A stretch of DNA of 64,000 nt from Marinobacter sp. DY40_1A1 (GCF_016597815.1 NZ_VCHA01000002.1:248001-312000), one strand, 5' to 3'; positions 1 to 11,673 are shown, numbered from the stretch's first letter. Numbers and translations: made by a program. Notes: generated from the sequence alone by a model not told the origin.

Positions 1-645
1 GTCGCAACCCAGTTCCATGGCGATGGTGGCATCGGAGGCTGTGCCTACGCCCGCATCCACCAACACTGGAACCTTGGCATTTTCGACGATCAACCGGATG
101 TTATAACGGTTCTGAATACCCAGCCCGGAGCCAATAGGCGCGCCCAAAGGCATGATGGCGATACAGCCCATTTCCTCAAGAATTGTGGCCAGCAAAGGAT
201 CGTCGGAACAGTAAACCATTACCTTGAAACCGTCTTTAATCAGTTCTTCCGCAGCTGCCAGGGTTTCCGGCATGTTCGGGTACAGGGTTTTGTGTTCGCC
301 CAGCACTTCCAGTTTTACCAGATCGCGACCGTCTAGAAGTTCCCGCGCCAGCTTGCAGGTGCGCACTGCCTCTTTGGCGGTATAACAGCCTGCCGTGTTG
401 GGCAGGATGGTGTAGCGGTCCGGGGAAATCACATCCAGAAGATTAGGCTCATCCGGATTCTGGCCCAGGTTTGTGCGGCGAACCGCCACAGTCACAATTT
501 CAGCACCACTCGCTTCGATGGCACGGCCTGTTTCCGCCAGGTCACGGTATTTGCCGGTGCCAACCAGCAGCCGCGACTGATAAACGCGACCAGCAATTTC
601 AAGCGGTTTATCTTCGGGCAACAGGATTTCTGGTGTGTCGGTCAT
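1..645 (-). CDS. thiG: Thiazole synthase ThiG (3' end outside window)
   Basis: Makes the thiazole phosphate moiety of thiamine from deoxyxylulose 5-phosphate, dehydroglycine and the thiocarboxylated ThiS carrier, in the cytoplasm. 215 codons are visible, and the reading frame runs open off the left edge, so roughly the last 50 residues are missing. The start is the ATG at 645-643, preceded by a GGAAA-type ribosome site. Visible family marks are the Schiff-base lysine in VKLEVLGEH, the phosphate-binding [10 protein letters not shown] loop and the barrel strand [15 protein letters not shown]. It follows thiS on the same strand with an 84-bp gap, consistent with a thiSG unit. Identification is very secure; only the C-terminus is unseen. 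Confidence 0.96.
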   Translation of the reverse strand, partial: MTDTPEILLPEDKPLEIAGRVYQSRLLVGTGKYRDLAETGRAIEASGAEIVTVAVRRTNLGQNPDEPNLLDVISPDRYTILPNTAGCYTAKEAVRTCKLARELLDGRDLVKLEVLGEHKTLYPNMPETLAAAEELIKDGFKVMVYCSDDPLLATILEEMGCIAIMPLGAPIGSGLGIQNRYNIRLIVENAKVPVLVDAGVGTASDATIAMELGCD

Positions 646-729
646 AGTGTTTCCGGATTGGTAAAACGTAAGGATGTAATCTCTTGAACATGCATAACAC
701 AGCCAGGAGCCAGCCTGGCTAAATGGGGA

Positions 730-930
730 TTAACCGCCCCCTATGGCGTGTACCACCTCAACGCGGTCTCCATCATTGAGGGTAAACTCGACGTGCTGGC
801 TGCGAGGCACTATGTCCTCATTTACTTCCACCGCCAGTCGCTTACCTGTCAGTGCCATTTCTTCTAACAATGATGAAACGGTGGCGCCTTTTGTGAGCAC
901 CATGGCTTCGCCATTTACCTGAACCTGCAT
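730..930 (-). CDS. thiS: Sulfur carrier protein ThiS
   Basis: A 66-residue ubiquitin-fold protein that carries sulfur as a C-terminal thiocarboxylate to ThiG. It has the usual length, the N-terminal MQVQVNGE strand, an AVEVNEDIVPRSQ segment and the diagnostic glycine tail (HAIGGG), one glycine longer than the minimal Gly-Gly. It lies directly upstream of thiG and 7 bp downstream of the DUF423 gene on the same strand, so it could be transcribed with them. No thiamine pyrophosphate riboswitch is evident in the short gap before it. The adenylyltransferase ThiF and the other thi genes are not in the window. Confidence 0.94.
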   Translation of the reverse strand: MQVQVNGEAMVLTKGATVSSLLEEMALTGKRLAVEVNEDIVPRSQHVEFTLNDGDRVEVVHAIGGG

Positions 931-937
931 AACGCCC

Positions 938-1366
938 CTAACCTCTCTCTTGATTCGTTTGCTGGCCCACGCCAGCGGTCAGCAACAATAGCCAGCCGAT
1001 CATAAAACATACACCGCCCATGGGTGTAACCGGGCCAATCCACCGTATTTCGGTCAGCACCAGTGTATACAAGCTGCCACTGAACAACAGAATGCCTGCC
1101 ACAAAGAATCCAGCAGCCAGCCCGAGCCATCGCCGCGAAAGCCCAAAGCCTGCCAGCAAAGCAACCAGTACCAGCGCAATGGCGTGATACATCTGATAGG
1201 TAACCGCCGTTTGGAAGACTTCCAGGCTGCGCTCGCTCACCAGGTTACGCAGGCCATGGGCACCAAATGCTCCAGCCATGACCGCAGTGAGGGCAAAAAA
1301 CGAACCGATCATAATGGGCAGGCGCATAAGGCCCGAGGTGTGTGGCTTTGAGGCTTCAACAGTCAC
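938..1366 (-). CDS. DUF423 family small integral membrane protein
   Basis: A 142-residue inner-membrane protein of the DUF423 (YgdD-like) family, function unknown. It shows four hydrophobic segments and the conserved GAFGAHGL and YQMYHAIAL motifs; the last helix pair contains GPVTPMGGVCFMIGW. The start taken here is GTG at 1366-1364, which overlaps the end of apaH by 11 bp, as expected for coupled genes. An internal ATG at 1327 (MRLPIM) would remove 13 polar residues and is a fair alternative, because neither start has a strong ribosome site. The position between apaH and thiS suggests cotranscription but does not indicate a role. Confidence 0.85.
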   Translation of the reverse strand: MTVEASKPHTSGLMRLPIMIGSFFALTAVMAGAFGAHGLRNLVSERSLEVFQTAVTYQMYHAIALVLVALLAGFGLSRRWLGLAAGFFVAGILLFSGSLYTLVLTEIRWIGPVTPMGGVCFMIGWLLLLTAGVGQQTNQERG

Positions 1367-2156
1367 AGTGGATTTTTTCTCCGGTATCCAGGTTCATCAT
1401 GGTGAGCGCTCCGCCCCAAACGCAGCCAGTATCCAGGCCTATAAAGCGGTCTTTGCCTGTCTCACCTTCGATAGCGGCCCAATGGCCAAAGATCACGCGC
1501 AAGTCATCCGGGCGGGGAAATTCAAACCAGGGGGCATAGCCCTCGGGCGCGCTGCCAACGGACTCTTTAGCGGTGAGCTCAAGCCTGCCGTCTTGTGCAA
1601 TAAAACGCATCCGGGTGAAGTAATTGGTTATCACCCGCCAGCGATCCATGCCTGTGAGGCTTGCGTCCCACCCTTCCGGAATATTCCCGTACATCAACGC
1701 AAAATATTCCTTGGCGTGCTCGCCACGAATGACCTCTTCCACCTCCCGGGCGCTGGCCAAAGCTTGTTCAACAGTCCAGATGTGAGGCACGCCCGCATGG
1801 GCCATGATGAGGTTGCGCTCAGGATCATGCACGCACAGATTCTGCTGTCGTAGCCACCCCAAGAGCTTATCGCGATCGGGCGCCTTCAGGATTCCCTTGA
1901 GCGTGTCCTTGCGCTTTGGCTCGTGGCCGCCAAACGCTACTGCCAAAAGGTGCAGGTCGTGATTACCCAGAACCACCACGGCAGAATCGCCAAGACTCTC
2001 GATGTAACGCAGGGTTTTAAGGGAGGATGGGCCACGATTAATCAAATCTCCCGCCACCCAGAGGCGGTCACGGGAAGGCGAAAAGCCCACCTTGGCCAGG
2101 ACATCCTGCAAACGGTCATAGCAGCCCTGAATATCGCCTATGGCGTAATCAGTCAT
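1356..2156 (-). CDS. apaH: Symmetrical bis(5'-nucleosyl)-tetraphosphatase ApaH
   Basis: Hydrolyses diadenosine tetraphosphate to two ADP and also acts in removal of NpnN caps from RNA in Escherichia coli. The 266-residue product has the calcineurin-type metallophosphatase motifs in order: GDIQGCYD at the N-terminus, GDLINRGP, and LGNHD, plus later histidines (AHAG, FGHW). Length fits the family. The ATG at 2156 overlaps the rsmA stop by 8 bp, so translation is probably coupled. In E. coli and Pseudomonas apaG lies between rsmA and apaH; here it is absent. Confidence 0.97.
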   Translation of the reverse strand: MTDYAIGDIQGCYDRLQDVLAKVGFSPSRDRLWVAGDLINRGPSSLKTLRYIESLGDSAVVVLGNHDLHLLAVAFGGHEPKRKDTLKGILKAPDRDKLLGWLRQQNLCVHDPERNLIMAHAGVPHIWTVEQALASAREVEEVIRGEHAKEYFALMYGNIPEGWDASLTGMDRWRVITNYFTRMRFIAQDGRLELTAKESVGSAPEGYAPWFEFPRPDDLRVIFGHWAAIEGETGKDRFIGLDTGCVWGGALTMMNLDTGEKIHCDC

Positions 2157-3012
2157 GGCTATCTCCGCTTACGTCTCCTGCGCCAGCTTCACCAGTCTGA
2201 ACAGCTGCTGGGTCATTACCTTTTTCAGTTGCCAGCAAATCCGCAATGCTAACGTAATCCGCCAGGCTGAGGTTTTCGGGCCGCAAGCCGTCGTTAATAC
2301 CCAGAGCCTGCAACTGCTCCAGGGTCACCATGCCGGCCAAGGCCTTACGCAAGGTTTTCCGGCGAGCGTTGAATGCAGTTCTTACAACCGCCTGCAATGT
2401 AACCAGATCTTTGGCCGGATGCGGCAGTTCCTTGTGAGGAACCAGCCGTACAATGGCGGAATCCACTTTTGGAGCGGGCCGGAATGCACCAGGACCCACT
2501 TCAAACAACGGCTGAACCTTGCAGAAGTACTGGGTCATGATGCCCAGCCGGCCATAATTATTATCACCAGGTACCGCTGCCATCCGCTGCACCACTTCTT
2601 TCTGCAGCATGAAGTGCATGTCTTGCACCACACCCGATTGCGCCAGAAGGTGGAATATCAGCGGCGTAGAGATGTTATAGGGCAAATTGCCAATAATGCG
2701 CAGAGGCTTGTCATCCACAAGCTGGCTGAAATCGAACTTCAGTGCGTCAGCTTCGTGAATGCGAAATTCCGGGTAGTTGAAAAACTTGGTGCGCAGCACA
2801 GGGATCAGGTCTCGATCCAACTCCACAACCTGCAGTTTTGGATTAACCGCCAGGATTTCCTCAGTGATCGCACCAAGGCCGGGGCCGATTTCAACAATGG
2901 CATCATCCGGCTTTGGGTGAATGGCCCGAATGATACGCTCGATGATGCCCGGATCGTGAAGGAAGTTCTGGCCAAACCGTTTCCTGGCCTGATGGCCGGC
3001 TTTTTTACTCAC
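2149..3012 (-). CDS. rsmA: 16S rRNA dimethyladenosine transferase RsmA (KsgA)
   Basis: Dimethylates two adjacent adenosines in the 3' terminal hairpin of 16S rRNA during small-subunit maturation. The 287-residue protein has the S-adenosylmethionine-binding motif [11 protein letters not shown], the catalytic NLPYNIS motif and the [12 protein letters not shown]-terminus of the family. Translation starts at GTG 3012, overlapping the pdxA stop in a GTGA arrangement. The C-terminal tail after LLATEKG is polar and Gly/Ala/Asp-rich and somewhat longer than in E. coli KsgA. It is the fourth gene of the lptD-surA-pdxA-rsmA-apaH operon. Confidence 0.97.
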   Translation of the reverse strand: MSKKAGHQARKRFGQNFLHDPGIIERIIRAIHPKPDDAIVEIGPGLGAITEEILAVNPKLQVVELDRDLIPVLRTKFFNYPEFRIHEADALKFDFSQLVDDKPLRIIGNLPYNISTPLIFHLLAQSGVVQDMHFMLQKEVVQRMAAVPGDNNYGRLGIMTQYFCKVQPLFEVGPGAFRPAPKVDSAIVRLVPHKELPHPAKDLVTLQAVVRTAFNARRKTLRKALAGMVTLEQLQALGINDGLRPENLSLADYVSIADLLATEKGNDPAAVQTGEAGAGDVSGDSHD

Positions 3013-4034
3013 TCAGATGTCTCTTTGTTGGGGGCTTTGCGATTCGCAGACTTGAGGGAGCGAGCCATTTGCCCACCCACCCGGATAGCCGTGTACAGAC
3101 TGCCGGAGTCTGCCTTGCCTGTACCGGCGAGATCCAGCGCTGTGCCGTGATCTACCGATGTGCGCACAATGGGCAAACCCAGGGTAATATTTACAGCTCG
3201 CCCAAAACCCTGAAACTTGAGAACAGGCAGCCCCTGATCGTGGTACATGGCCAAAGCTGCGTCAGCATCATCAAGCCAGTGCGGTGTGAACAGTGTATCC
3301 GCCGGTAGCGGACCAATCAGCTGCATGCCTTCAGCGCGAAGTTTCTCAAGTGCTGGCTCAATAACGTCAATTTCTTCCCGACCAAGATGGCCACCTTCCC
3401 CGGCATGGGGGTTCAGACCGGTAACGAGAATTCTTGGCCTCTCAATGCCGAAAAACTTTTTCAGATCGGCATTCAGAATCCTGGTGACTTGAGTAATCCG
3501 CTCTGGTGTAACCGCCGCAGATACGTCCTTCAAGGGTAAGTGAGTTGTTACCAACGCTACTCGCAGCTCTTCTGTGGCAAGCATCATGACCACTCGCTCA
3601 ACCCCGCAGAGCTCCTGCAGGAATTCGGTATGGCCACTGAACTCAATTCCGGCTTCGTTGATGATGCCCTTGTGAACGGGCGCAGTAACCATGCCATCAA
3701 AATCACCCGCAAGACAGCCGTTGGCCGCAACTTTGAGGGTTTCCAGCACATAGTGACTGTTGGCAACATCCAGCTTGCCCGCCTGAAACGATGCACAGCC
3801 CTCAACATGCAAAATAGAAAGCTCTCCCGCACCTTTTTTTGGCATCATGCCGGGTTGCCAGAGGTGCAGTTTGACGTTGATGCCCAGAAGCTGGGCCCGA
3901 GCCTCCAGCAACGGCTGGCTGGCGATAACTACCACACCTGCGTCACGTTGAGCTGCCGCCAGTTGCAGACATAGCTCGGGGCCTATGCCGGCAGGCTCAC
4001 CCGCCGTGAGCGCCAGAACAATCTCATCACTCAT
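3009..4034 (-). CDS. pdxA: 4-hydroxythreonine-4-phosphate dehydrogenase PdxA
   Basis: NAD-dependent oxidation and decarboxylation of 4-phosphohydroxy-threonine in the DXP-dependent pyridoxal phosphate pathway. The 341-residue product has the N-terminal [13 protein letters not shown] signature and three metal-binding histidine contexts: [14 protein letters not shown] and MYHDQGLPV. The C-terminal substrate region [17 protein letters not shown] is also intact. The ATG at 4034 shares one base with the surA stop (TAATG), typical of coupled genes. The conserved surA-pdxA-rsmA order supports the call. Confidence 0.97.
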   Translation of the reverse strand: MSDEIVLALTAGEPAGIGPELCLQLAAAQRDAGVVVIASQPLLEARAQLLGINVKLHLWQPGMMPKKGAGELSILHVEGCASFQAGKLDVANSHYVLETLKVAANGCLAGDFDGMVTAPVHKGIINEAGIEFSGHTEFLQELCGVERVVMMLATEELRVALVTTHLPLKDVSAAVTPERITQVTRILNADLKKFFGIERPRILVTGLNPHAGEGGHLGREEIDVIEPALEKLRAEGMQLIGPLPADTLFTPHWLDDADAALAMYHDQGLPVLKFQGFGRAVNITLGLPIVRTSVDHGTALDLAGTGKADSGSLYTAIRVGGQMARSLKSANRKAPNKETSE

Positions 4035-5389
4035 TATTCTGAAGAATCCTGAAAGTCACTTGGTTCGTCTTCCACAGTGTCGGTTGCATACTCACCTTTA
4101 AGTTCAACAAAGGCTTCATCCCGGATTTCCCTCAGCCAGTTTTGCAACTCGGAGTCGAACTTGCGGCGATAGATAGCCTGCCGCGCTTCCGCCTGTTTCA
4201 CATCAACACTGATGTCTTTCTGGCGACGCTCTTCAACCAGAAGGATGTGCCAACCAAACTGGGAACGGAACGGTCCTTTGATCTCACCGACTTCAGCTTC
4301 CTGCATGGCTTGCTCAAATGCTGGCACCATCTGCCCTGGGCTCACCCAGTCCAGATTACCACCGTCAGATCCGGAAACCGGGTCGTCAGAATACTGCCGT
4401 GCCAGGGCTGCAAAATCAGCACCGTCCTGCAACTGCTGATAAAGCTCCCTAATGGTAGCTTCCGCCTCCGCTTCGGTGACCGCTCCAGAAGGCCGAATCA
4501 GGATATGGCGCACACGATTTTGTTGTATGACCTTTTTCTGGGCACCACCGCGCTTGTCCATCACCATAACCATGTGGAAGCCGCTGTTGTTCTCCAAAAC
4601 CTCCGAAGGCTGGCCAATTTCAAGCGCAGGTACAACTGGCGCAACCAGTGATGGCAACTGGCTTTCAGGGCGCCAACCCATATCTCCACCTTCAAGAGCA
4701 TTGCTGGCATCGGATTCAGCCACCGCCACCTCACGGAAATCACGTCCATTCAGTATGGCGGTACGGAGCGCTTCAGCTTTCTCGCGAGTGGCATCTACTG
4801 CGGCATCGTCAGCCGGGTTATCCAGCTGGATAAATATGTAGGCCAGGCGATACTCAGCGTCGTTACCACCACCAGACTCCAAAGCCAGAAGATAGTTCTC
4901 AACTTCCCGGTCGGTCACGCGAACGCGGTTACCAACCAGCCGCTGCTGTACGCGGCCTGTGAGCATTTCCTGGCGAATCTGTTCCCGGGCCTGTCGGTAG
5001 CTTACGCCTTCCTCGGCCAGCTGGCTTTCAAACTCAGACAGGCTCATGCCGTTACTCTTGGCAATGTTGACGAGGGTTTCGTTCAGCTCGTTATCACTGA
5101 TGCGCATGCCCATTTTGTCGGCCATCTGCAACTGGACAGACTCGGTAATCAGCTGTTCCAGAACCCGCTCTTCAAGAAGGCGACGTGGCGGCAAGCCAGT
5201 GCCTTGAGCCGCAAGGCGACCAGTAATGGTGCTGACCCGCGCTTCCAGTTCAGTCTGAAGAACCACGTCGTCATCCACAATGGCAACCACCTGGTCGAGC
5301 AGTTTGCGCTCAGCGTGAGCCGAAAAAGACAGCACCACTGCCAACACCATCAGCAGTGCCTGAAATCCTTGGCGAATCGTCGCCTTCAT
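4034..5389 (-). CDS. surA: Periplasmic chaperone / peptidyl-prolyl isomerase SurA
   Basis: Periplasmic chaperone that escorts unfolded outer-membrane proteins, including LptD, to the BAM complex. The start chosen is ATG 5389, with GAGG just upstream, giving 451 residues; a GTG two codons earlier is less likely. A signal peptide ends at FSAHA-ERKLL. The mature protein has the SurA N-terminal domain (LLDQVVAIVDDDVVLQTE), then two parvulin PPIC domains around residues 175-280 and 290-390 (the second with ILIRPSG and YSDDPVSGSDGG), and an acidic C-terminal tail. It lies downstream of lptD, whose product is its best-known client. Confidence 0.97.
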   Translation of the reverse strand: MKATIRQGFQALLMVLAVVLSFSAHAERKLLDQVVAIVDDDVVLQTELEARVSTITGRLAAQGTGLPPRRLLEERVLEQLITESVQLQMADKMGMRISDNELNETLVNIAKSNGMSLSEFESQLAEEGVSYRQAREQIRQEMLTGRVQQRLVGNRVRVTDREVENYLLALESGGGNDAEYRLAYIFIQLDNPADDAAVDATREKAEALRTAILNGRDFREVAVAESDASNALEGGDMGWRPESQLPSLVAPVVPALEIGQPSEVLENNSGFHMVMVMDKRGGAQKKVIQQNRVRHILIRPSGAVTEAEAEATIRELYQQLQDGADFAALARQYSDDPVSGSDGGNLDWVSPGQMVPAFEQAMQEAEVGEIKGPFRSQFGWHILLVEERRQKDISVDVKQAEARQAIYRRKFDSELQNWLREIRDEAFVELKGEYATDTVEDEPSDFQDSSE

Positions 5390-5464
5390 AATCACCTCAT
5401 AATGAAGAAATAAGCCTGCGGACAGGGTACCGGAATGGCACGGTTACCGTCAGGGCAAAACGAA

Positions 5465-7843
5465 TCAGCGGGTTCCGAAACGGCGCCGCTCGCGCTCATC
5501 AAACCCATATATAGCTTCGGAGATCGACGTAGAGGACCCACCACTACCACCCAGGCCTTTTAGCTGAATCTGGAACAGTATACGGCTGTCCAGCTGCTGA
5601 TCATCTGTCAGGTAATTCTGGTGAACCACCTGAACACTCCAGCAGCAATTGTTGTACTCAATTCCGGCCAAAGAGCCGACGGTACGATCCAGATCTGAAT
5701 CGTACACCCAGCGGCCGATCAGACTAACACGGTCTGTTGCCGGGAGAACCGCCGCAATATCAGACTGATCCAGCTCGCCTTTGCTGTAACTGTGGCCAAC
5801 ACTCGCCAGATACCGGTAGTCCTCTGAATGGAAAATCAACTGACTGCGACCTTCTTCTGTATCTCCGGTTTCAGGGTCCCACAACCCGGAAGACCGGATT
5901 TGTAAATTCTGCAAGGGATTCAGCACCACCTCTCCCGCCAGTGGCGAACGGCTGCGATCACTTCCGCCTTCACCAAACAGCGTCACCTCACGATCCTCGA
6001 AGTACTGGACCTGGCCAATGCTGAAACGAGCCCGCTCGGCGCCGGTAAGCAAATCGTTGAAACGGCTGGTTAACGCCACCGTCAACTGATTAGCCTCCCC
6101 TACACGGTCGCCCCCAACAAATCGATCTGGACGGAACAGCTGTTCAAAGCGAAACGTCTGCAAGGCCGTATCAAACGACGGAATGTAGTTCTGATCTGCT
6201 TCTGCATCGGCCCAGGCGTAATACAAGCGGGGCTCAAGGGTCTGGTTGTAGGGCACATCAAACAGGCTCGCCTGACGATCAAAATACAGGCCGTTGTCCC
6301 ATTCCACCACAGGCACCGTACGATCAAATCCATTCGTGCCGGCGCTGTAGTCTTCCAGCTCGTAGCGGGTGTAATCCAGACTCACCGATGGACGACTGAA
6401 ACCCCAGAGGGCGCGCATTGGCAGGGCCAGCTCCGGGCGTGCACGGAAGCGCTGGCCATTTGCTTTGTCGAGCCCTGTCAGTGTGTCGTTGTCGCGATAG
6501 AACCAGGTGTACTGGCTTTCCAGCTCTGCCTCAAACACGCCGGCTTTGGCGGTTCCGGCATACACCACATCCGGTAGCTGAGCATAGGGCCTGTCTGCCT
6601 GGGCAATGCGGTCGCTGACGGTCTGATAATCATTGAGATACACATCAAAATACTGGTCTTGCCCCTGATAGCGCACGCCTCCTTTGCGCTGCAGGTGCGT
6701 GGCCTGATTAATTTCCAGGCTGCGGTTGAGATCGCTCAGGTAATCCTCATCACTGACTACAGAAAAATCACCATAGCCGTTCCAACCACTGCCAAACGCA
6801 GCCCGCGTAGAAGCATCCAAAGCCCAACGCTGACCGGACTCCGCAGGGTTGTCGTCTGCGTAGGCAGAATCGTTATCTATATACCCCAACTGCAAAGTGG
6901 TCTCGCCCAGTCCACTGAGATACCGGCCTTCCACTTCGTTAAACAATCCACGTCCATGGATGTACTGGGGGGTAAATGTGGCATCGTAATGAGGTGCCAG
7001 ATTCAAGTAATAAGGCGTGGCAATGAATGCGCCGCTGCCCGCGCTGGAGGAACCAAACTGCGGGTACAGAAAACCGGTTTTGCGGCGGTCATCAATGGGG
7101 AAGCTGGCGTAGGGCCAGTAAAACACCGGAACATCCAGAACCTCCAGGCGAACATGCTTGGCGGTTCCAAAACCTTCTGCCTGATCCAGCTCGATTTCGG
7201 AGGCCACAATCGCCCAGTCATTTTGCTGCGGGCCGCAGGTGGTGAGCATGCCGTCGTGAATTTCTACCCGGGAATCATCCACCCGGGAAAGGCTTCCGGC
7301 ACTGCCCCGCATTTCCGGGCCATGCAGCAGAAAAGTCGCGGTATTGATATCAAATCGCCCGGAGTCGACGCTGTATTCAGCGCGCTCACCAGTCAACAAA
7401 AACCCGTCACCACGGCTCACCAAGGGGCCTTGAATCGACACCTGGCCAGCACTCTGGCTATACCGGGCCTCAGAGCCGGTCACCTGAAAGCTACCCTGGC
7501 GCACCTGGACATCGCCCTGCAGATAGAGTTCCCGATCTATTTCATAACGGGCGTTCAAGCCGCTGGCTTGCAGGGCCGCTGCGCCATCAGGGCTTTCACC
7601 AAAAACAGCTGAGTCATCTTCGCCAAAGCCCGAAGGCAGGTACCCGCCGGAGCAAAATACCGGCAATGAATCCCTGACCGCATCGGGAAGCTGGCTTTTC
7701 GGGCGCCAATCCAGCTCGGCCGCAGATGGCGTATCTGCGCCAGCAGACAAACTGGCAGCCGACATCAGGGCAAACCCGGCAAACAGGCTCGCAAACCGGC
7801 GTTGCAACGTGCCTTTCTGCGCCTGCAGATAGCTGTCGGACAT
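5465..7843 (-). CDS. lptD: LPS-assembly protein LptD
   Basis: Outer-membrane beta-barrel that, plugged by LptE, inserts lipopolysaccharide into the outer leaflet. The 792-residue protein has a signal peptide ending near LSAGADT, a periplasmic OstA/LptA-like jellyroll region (GDVQVRQGSFQVTGSEARY) and a long beta-barrel. Cysteines that form the two inter-domain disulfides in E. coli have clear counterparts: one near the mature N-terminus (VFCSGG), one in TTCGPQ and the adjacent pair in NNCCW near the C-terminus. The start is ATG 7843; a GTG two codons upstream is possible. Divergent from amgK, it heads the surA-pdxA-rsmA-apaH operon. DsbA, needed for such disulfides, is also encoded in this window. 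Confidence 0.97.
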   Translation of the reverse strand: MSDSYLQAQKGTLQRRFASLFAGFALMSAASLSAGADTPSAAELDWRPKSQLPDAVRDSLPVFCSGGYLPSGFGEDDSAVFGESPDGAAALQASGLNARYEIDRELYLQGDVQVRQGSFQVTGSEARYSQSAGQVSIQGPLVSRGDGFLLTGERAEYSVDSGRFDINTATFLLHGPEMRGSAGSLSRVDDSRVEIHDGMLTTCGPQQNDWAIVASEIELDQAEGFGTAKHVRLEVLDVPVFYWPYASFPIDDRRKTGFLYPQFGSSSAGSGAFIATPYYLNLAPHYDATFTPQYIHGRGLFNEVEGRYLSGLGETTLQLGYIDNDSAYADDNPAESGQRWALDASTRAAFGSGWNGYGDFSVVSDEDYLSDLNRSLEINQATHLQRKGGVRYQGQDQYFDVYLNDYQTVSDRIAQADRPYAQLPDVVYAGTAKAGVFEAELESQYTWFYRDNDTLTGLDKANGQRFRARPELALPMRALWGFSRPSVSLDYTRYELEDYSAGTNGFDRTVPVVEWDNGLYFDRQASLFDVPYNQTLEPRLYYAWADAEADQNYIPSFDTALQTFRFEQLFRPDRFVGGDRVGEANQLTVALTSRFNDLLTGAERARFSIGQVQYFEDREVTLFGEGGSDRSRSPLAGEVVLNPLQNLQIRSSGLWDPETGDTEEGRSQLIFHSEDYRYLASVGHSYSKGELDQSDIAAVLPATDRVSLIGRWVYDSDLDRTVGSLAGIEYNNCCWSVQVVHQNYLTDDQQLDSRILFQIQLKGLGGSGGSSTSISEAIYGFDERERRRFGTR

Positions 7844-8119
7844 TGGCACGGTAGCGAGGTTCCTGTTCCAGGTGCATGAAGGAGTGTGGATAGTGCAACA
7901 GAGCGCCTAAACACAAACAACAGCGGCCTAGTTTACACGTGCCCCGAAGGCTTGTTAACGGAAACGGGACCGGATAAACGAAACTCCGCTGCAAATCCGG
8001 CTTACCCTCTTTATACTCCATGCAAAGAAGCCAACAGGAGAGCGCTTTTAATCGGTGCAACTCCGGCTAACCAACGTTATGTTTACAATGCACACTTTTC
8101 CAGGATAACAGCCCGAGCT
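7844..8119. promoter_or_regulatory. Divergent intergenic region lptD / amgK
   Basis: A 276-bp gap between divergently transcribed lptD and amgK, so promoters for both must lie here or in overlapping coding sequence. An A/T-rich patch (CTCTTTATACTCC) around 8008-8020 could hold a -10 element, but I cannot assign a confident promoter. A reading frame in phase with amgK extends back to 7886, but it lacks amgK-like residues before 8120. Confidence 0.4.
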
Positions 8120-9867
<1,748 letters not shown>

Positions 9868-9871
9868 CCCG

Positions 9872-10621
9872 ATGGCGACTCATTCAGCGCAACCCGCCCT
9901 GCCGCCGCGAATGGAAGCTGAATTTTCTACCCTGCTGCACAAGCTTTCAGCATCCAGCCACCAGGCGCACACTCTGATTGGCAAAACCAGCCTGCCCCGC
10001 TGGTGCCGGCGCCCTCTGTTTTTCTTTCTGGGTTACATTGCGAAATCGGAGGGTCGAGTTTCGGAGCAGGACATAGGGTTTGCAGAAAACCTTATTACAG
10101 CGCTAAGGCTGTCCAAGCGCCAAAGACGCAAGGCCATCAGCAGCTTCCAGCAAGGCAAAGCATCGGAAACCCTGCCTCCGCTTACCGGGCTGACACTCAG
10201 GCTCAGCCATCGCGTCTGGCCAGCCCCTGCGTTGAAAATGGCCATTTGCCTGTGCCATGCCGCCCAACTCAAAGGCCGACCAGGCAAACCCCGCCGCTAC
10301 CGCTGCGAGGATACGATTGACCACATTGGCATGCCGGTCAGCATCAGCGAAGACATTTTCGACAGTTACGCCAGCCGGGTATGGGGTGACATCAGCAACG
10401 CGCCGTCCACGCCAGTCAACCTCGAGCAGGCCTGCGCCCTATTGGGCGTTACACGGCGGGACCCTGTGGCAACCATCAAGCGCGCATACCGTAAAAAAGT
10501 CTCCGAGTGCCATCCGGACAAGCTGGCGCAACAGCAACTCACCTCCGCCGAACGGGCCCTGGCCAAAGAGCGGCTGCTAGCCTACCAACAAGCCTGGGAG
10601 ATGATCCGGCGTCGCCTCTGA
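9872..10621 (+). CDS. TerB/DnaJ-domain co-chaperone (DjlA-like)
   Basis: A 249-residue protein with a central TerB-like helical domain (FFLGYIAKSEGRVSEQDI, where the acidic residues are typical) and a C-terminal J domain, in which helix II-III carries the HPD motif (ECHPDKL), so it can in principle stimulate DnaK ATPase. Unlike E. coli DjlA there is no obvious N-terminal membrane segment, so it is probably soluble or only loosely membrane-bound. The start at ATG 9872 lies 4 bp after the murU stop. Linkage to murU suggests cotranscription. Partner and client are unknown. Confidence 0.85.
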   Translation: MATHSAQPALPPRMEAEFSTLLHKLSASSHQAHTLIGKTSLPRWCRRPLFFFLGYIAKSEGRVSEQDIGFAENLITALRLSKRQRRKAISSFQQGKASETLPPLTGLTLRLSHRVWPAPALKMAICLCHAAQLKGRPGKPRRYRCEDTIDHIGMPVSISEDIFDSYASRVWGDISNAPSTPVNLEQACALLGVTRRDPVATIKRAYRKKVSECHPDKLAQQQLTSAERALAKERLLAYQQAWEMIRRRL

Positions 10622-10635
10622 AGTCGCAGCATCCG

Positions 10636-11583
10636 CTATTGTCGTGCATCCGGTGCTAACCAGGCGGCTATCCTGCCCGCAAGAGCCTTCCCATCTCGCG
10701 GGACAAATCCCGTTCCCGAACCCACTGGCTGCAGGCTAAAGCCTTGCACTCCGGCTCTCGCCAAACTTGCCCTTCGGTCGCTACCTTCACCAGACGACGA
10801 CAACTCCAGAATACGCGGCACCGAGGCTTTCTCAAGTGTGGGGGCAAGCCGCTCAGCATCACCCGGATAAAACTTTGGCCCAGCCCATATCAGCGCAGGA
10901 GGTGTCCCCAACCCAGCTGCGTAGGACACAACATGATTACTGCCTCGCCCTATACCGACCAGGGCTACCAGCTCGTATTCACGCGTGTTAAGTTCCGCGG
11001 CTCCGGCCGCAAGTTCATCGCGAATTCGCTCCCGATAGGCGGTTTCCTGATCTCCCGGGGCTTCCACCGCCATAACGTCAATCGTGGTCGGAATGGCAGC
11101 TTCCGGGCTCTGCCCTTCCGGCTTGGCTTCCGGTGCAAGCTGCGGACGTTCCAGTATCCTCTTGAGGGCCGCTGGCGGTGTTTCCAGCCCCAGGCTGAGC
11201 ACAGCCAGTTTACGATGGGTCAACTCCCGGGCAAGAGCACCAGCCAGCCCCGATTCCGCGTTCTCGCCTTCATCCGCCAGAATGATCACGGCGCCTCGTG
11301 CCGGCGTTTCCATCTCGGGCCAGAACAGCGCCAGCGTGCGTGTGCCGTCCTCCAGCTCAAGCCAGAGCGCAGAATCCGGAAATCGCTGGCTCAAACCCCA
11401 CTCACCCTGTCCGGAAGAGACGACACCCCGCACTTCGGTAGAAGCAGATGGCGCGGGCTCTGCATCTTTGTCCTGATCCTGCGCTAATGCTGACGTCCCA
11501 GCAACTGCCAGCATAAAGGCCAACAGGCAACCGGTAATGCGCCCAGGGTATATGCTTTTACTAATTGTTCTGATTCGGCGCAC
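10636..11583 (-). CDS. DUF3530 family secreted protein, alpha/beta-hydrolase-like
   Basis: A 315-residue exported protein. I place the start at GTG 11583 because AGAGGAG lies 8 bp upstream and the frame then opens with a basic n-region and a hydrophobic core ending GTSALAQ-DQD, a clean signal peptide; the frame extends further upstream but overlaps the rpe region. The mature part has a DUF3530-type pattern (RGAVIILADEGENA, LSLGLETPP, LVGIGRGSNHVVSYAAGLG), resembling an alpha/beta hydrolase in which the expected serine nucleophile elbow reads GIGRGSN, so catalytic activity is doubtful. It has an acidic low-complexity stretch after the signal. It is divergent from rpe and convergent with the DnaJ gene. 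Confidence 0.75.
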   Translation of the reverse strand: MRRIRTISKSIYPGRITGCLLAFMLAVAGTSALAQDQDKDAEPAPSASTEVRGVVSSGQGEWGLSQRFPDSALWLELEDGTRTLALFWPEMETPARGAVIILADEGENAESGLAGALARELTHRKLAVLSLGLETPPAALKRILERPQLAPEAKPEGQSPEAAIPTTIDVMAVEAPGDQETAYRERIRDELAAGAAELNTREYELVALVGIGRGSNHVVSYAAGLGTPPALIWAGPKFYPGDAERLAPTLEKASVPRILELSSSGEGSDRRASLARAGVQGFSLQPVGSGTGFVPRDGKALAGRIAAWLAPDARQ

Positions 11584-11673
11584 AGTTCCAGCTCCTCTGG
11601 CTACGAAAACACGCTCTGGTGCTGTTAGACTGTCATTATTATTAATGGCTGCCAATTGTTTGCGAGAACCGTG

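Noticed and set aside
645..730. Thiamine pyrophosphate riboswitch near thiS/thiG
   Set aside because: The gap is only 84 bp and shows no THI-box-like core; the genes appear to be read through from upstream.
2155..3150. Long plus-strand open frame opposite rsmA/pdxA
   Set aside because: It lies antisense to two certain genes, has no family motifs, and its His/Gln-rich translation is typical of the complement of a GC-biased coding sequence.
7886..8119. Upstream extension of amgK
   Set aside because: The residues before 8120 do not resemble the kinase family and cover the region where the divergent promoters must be.
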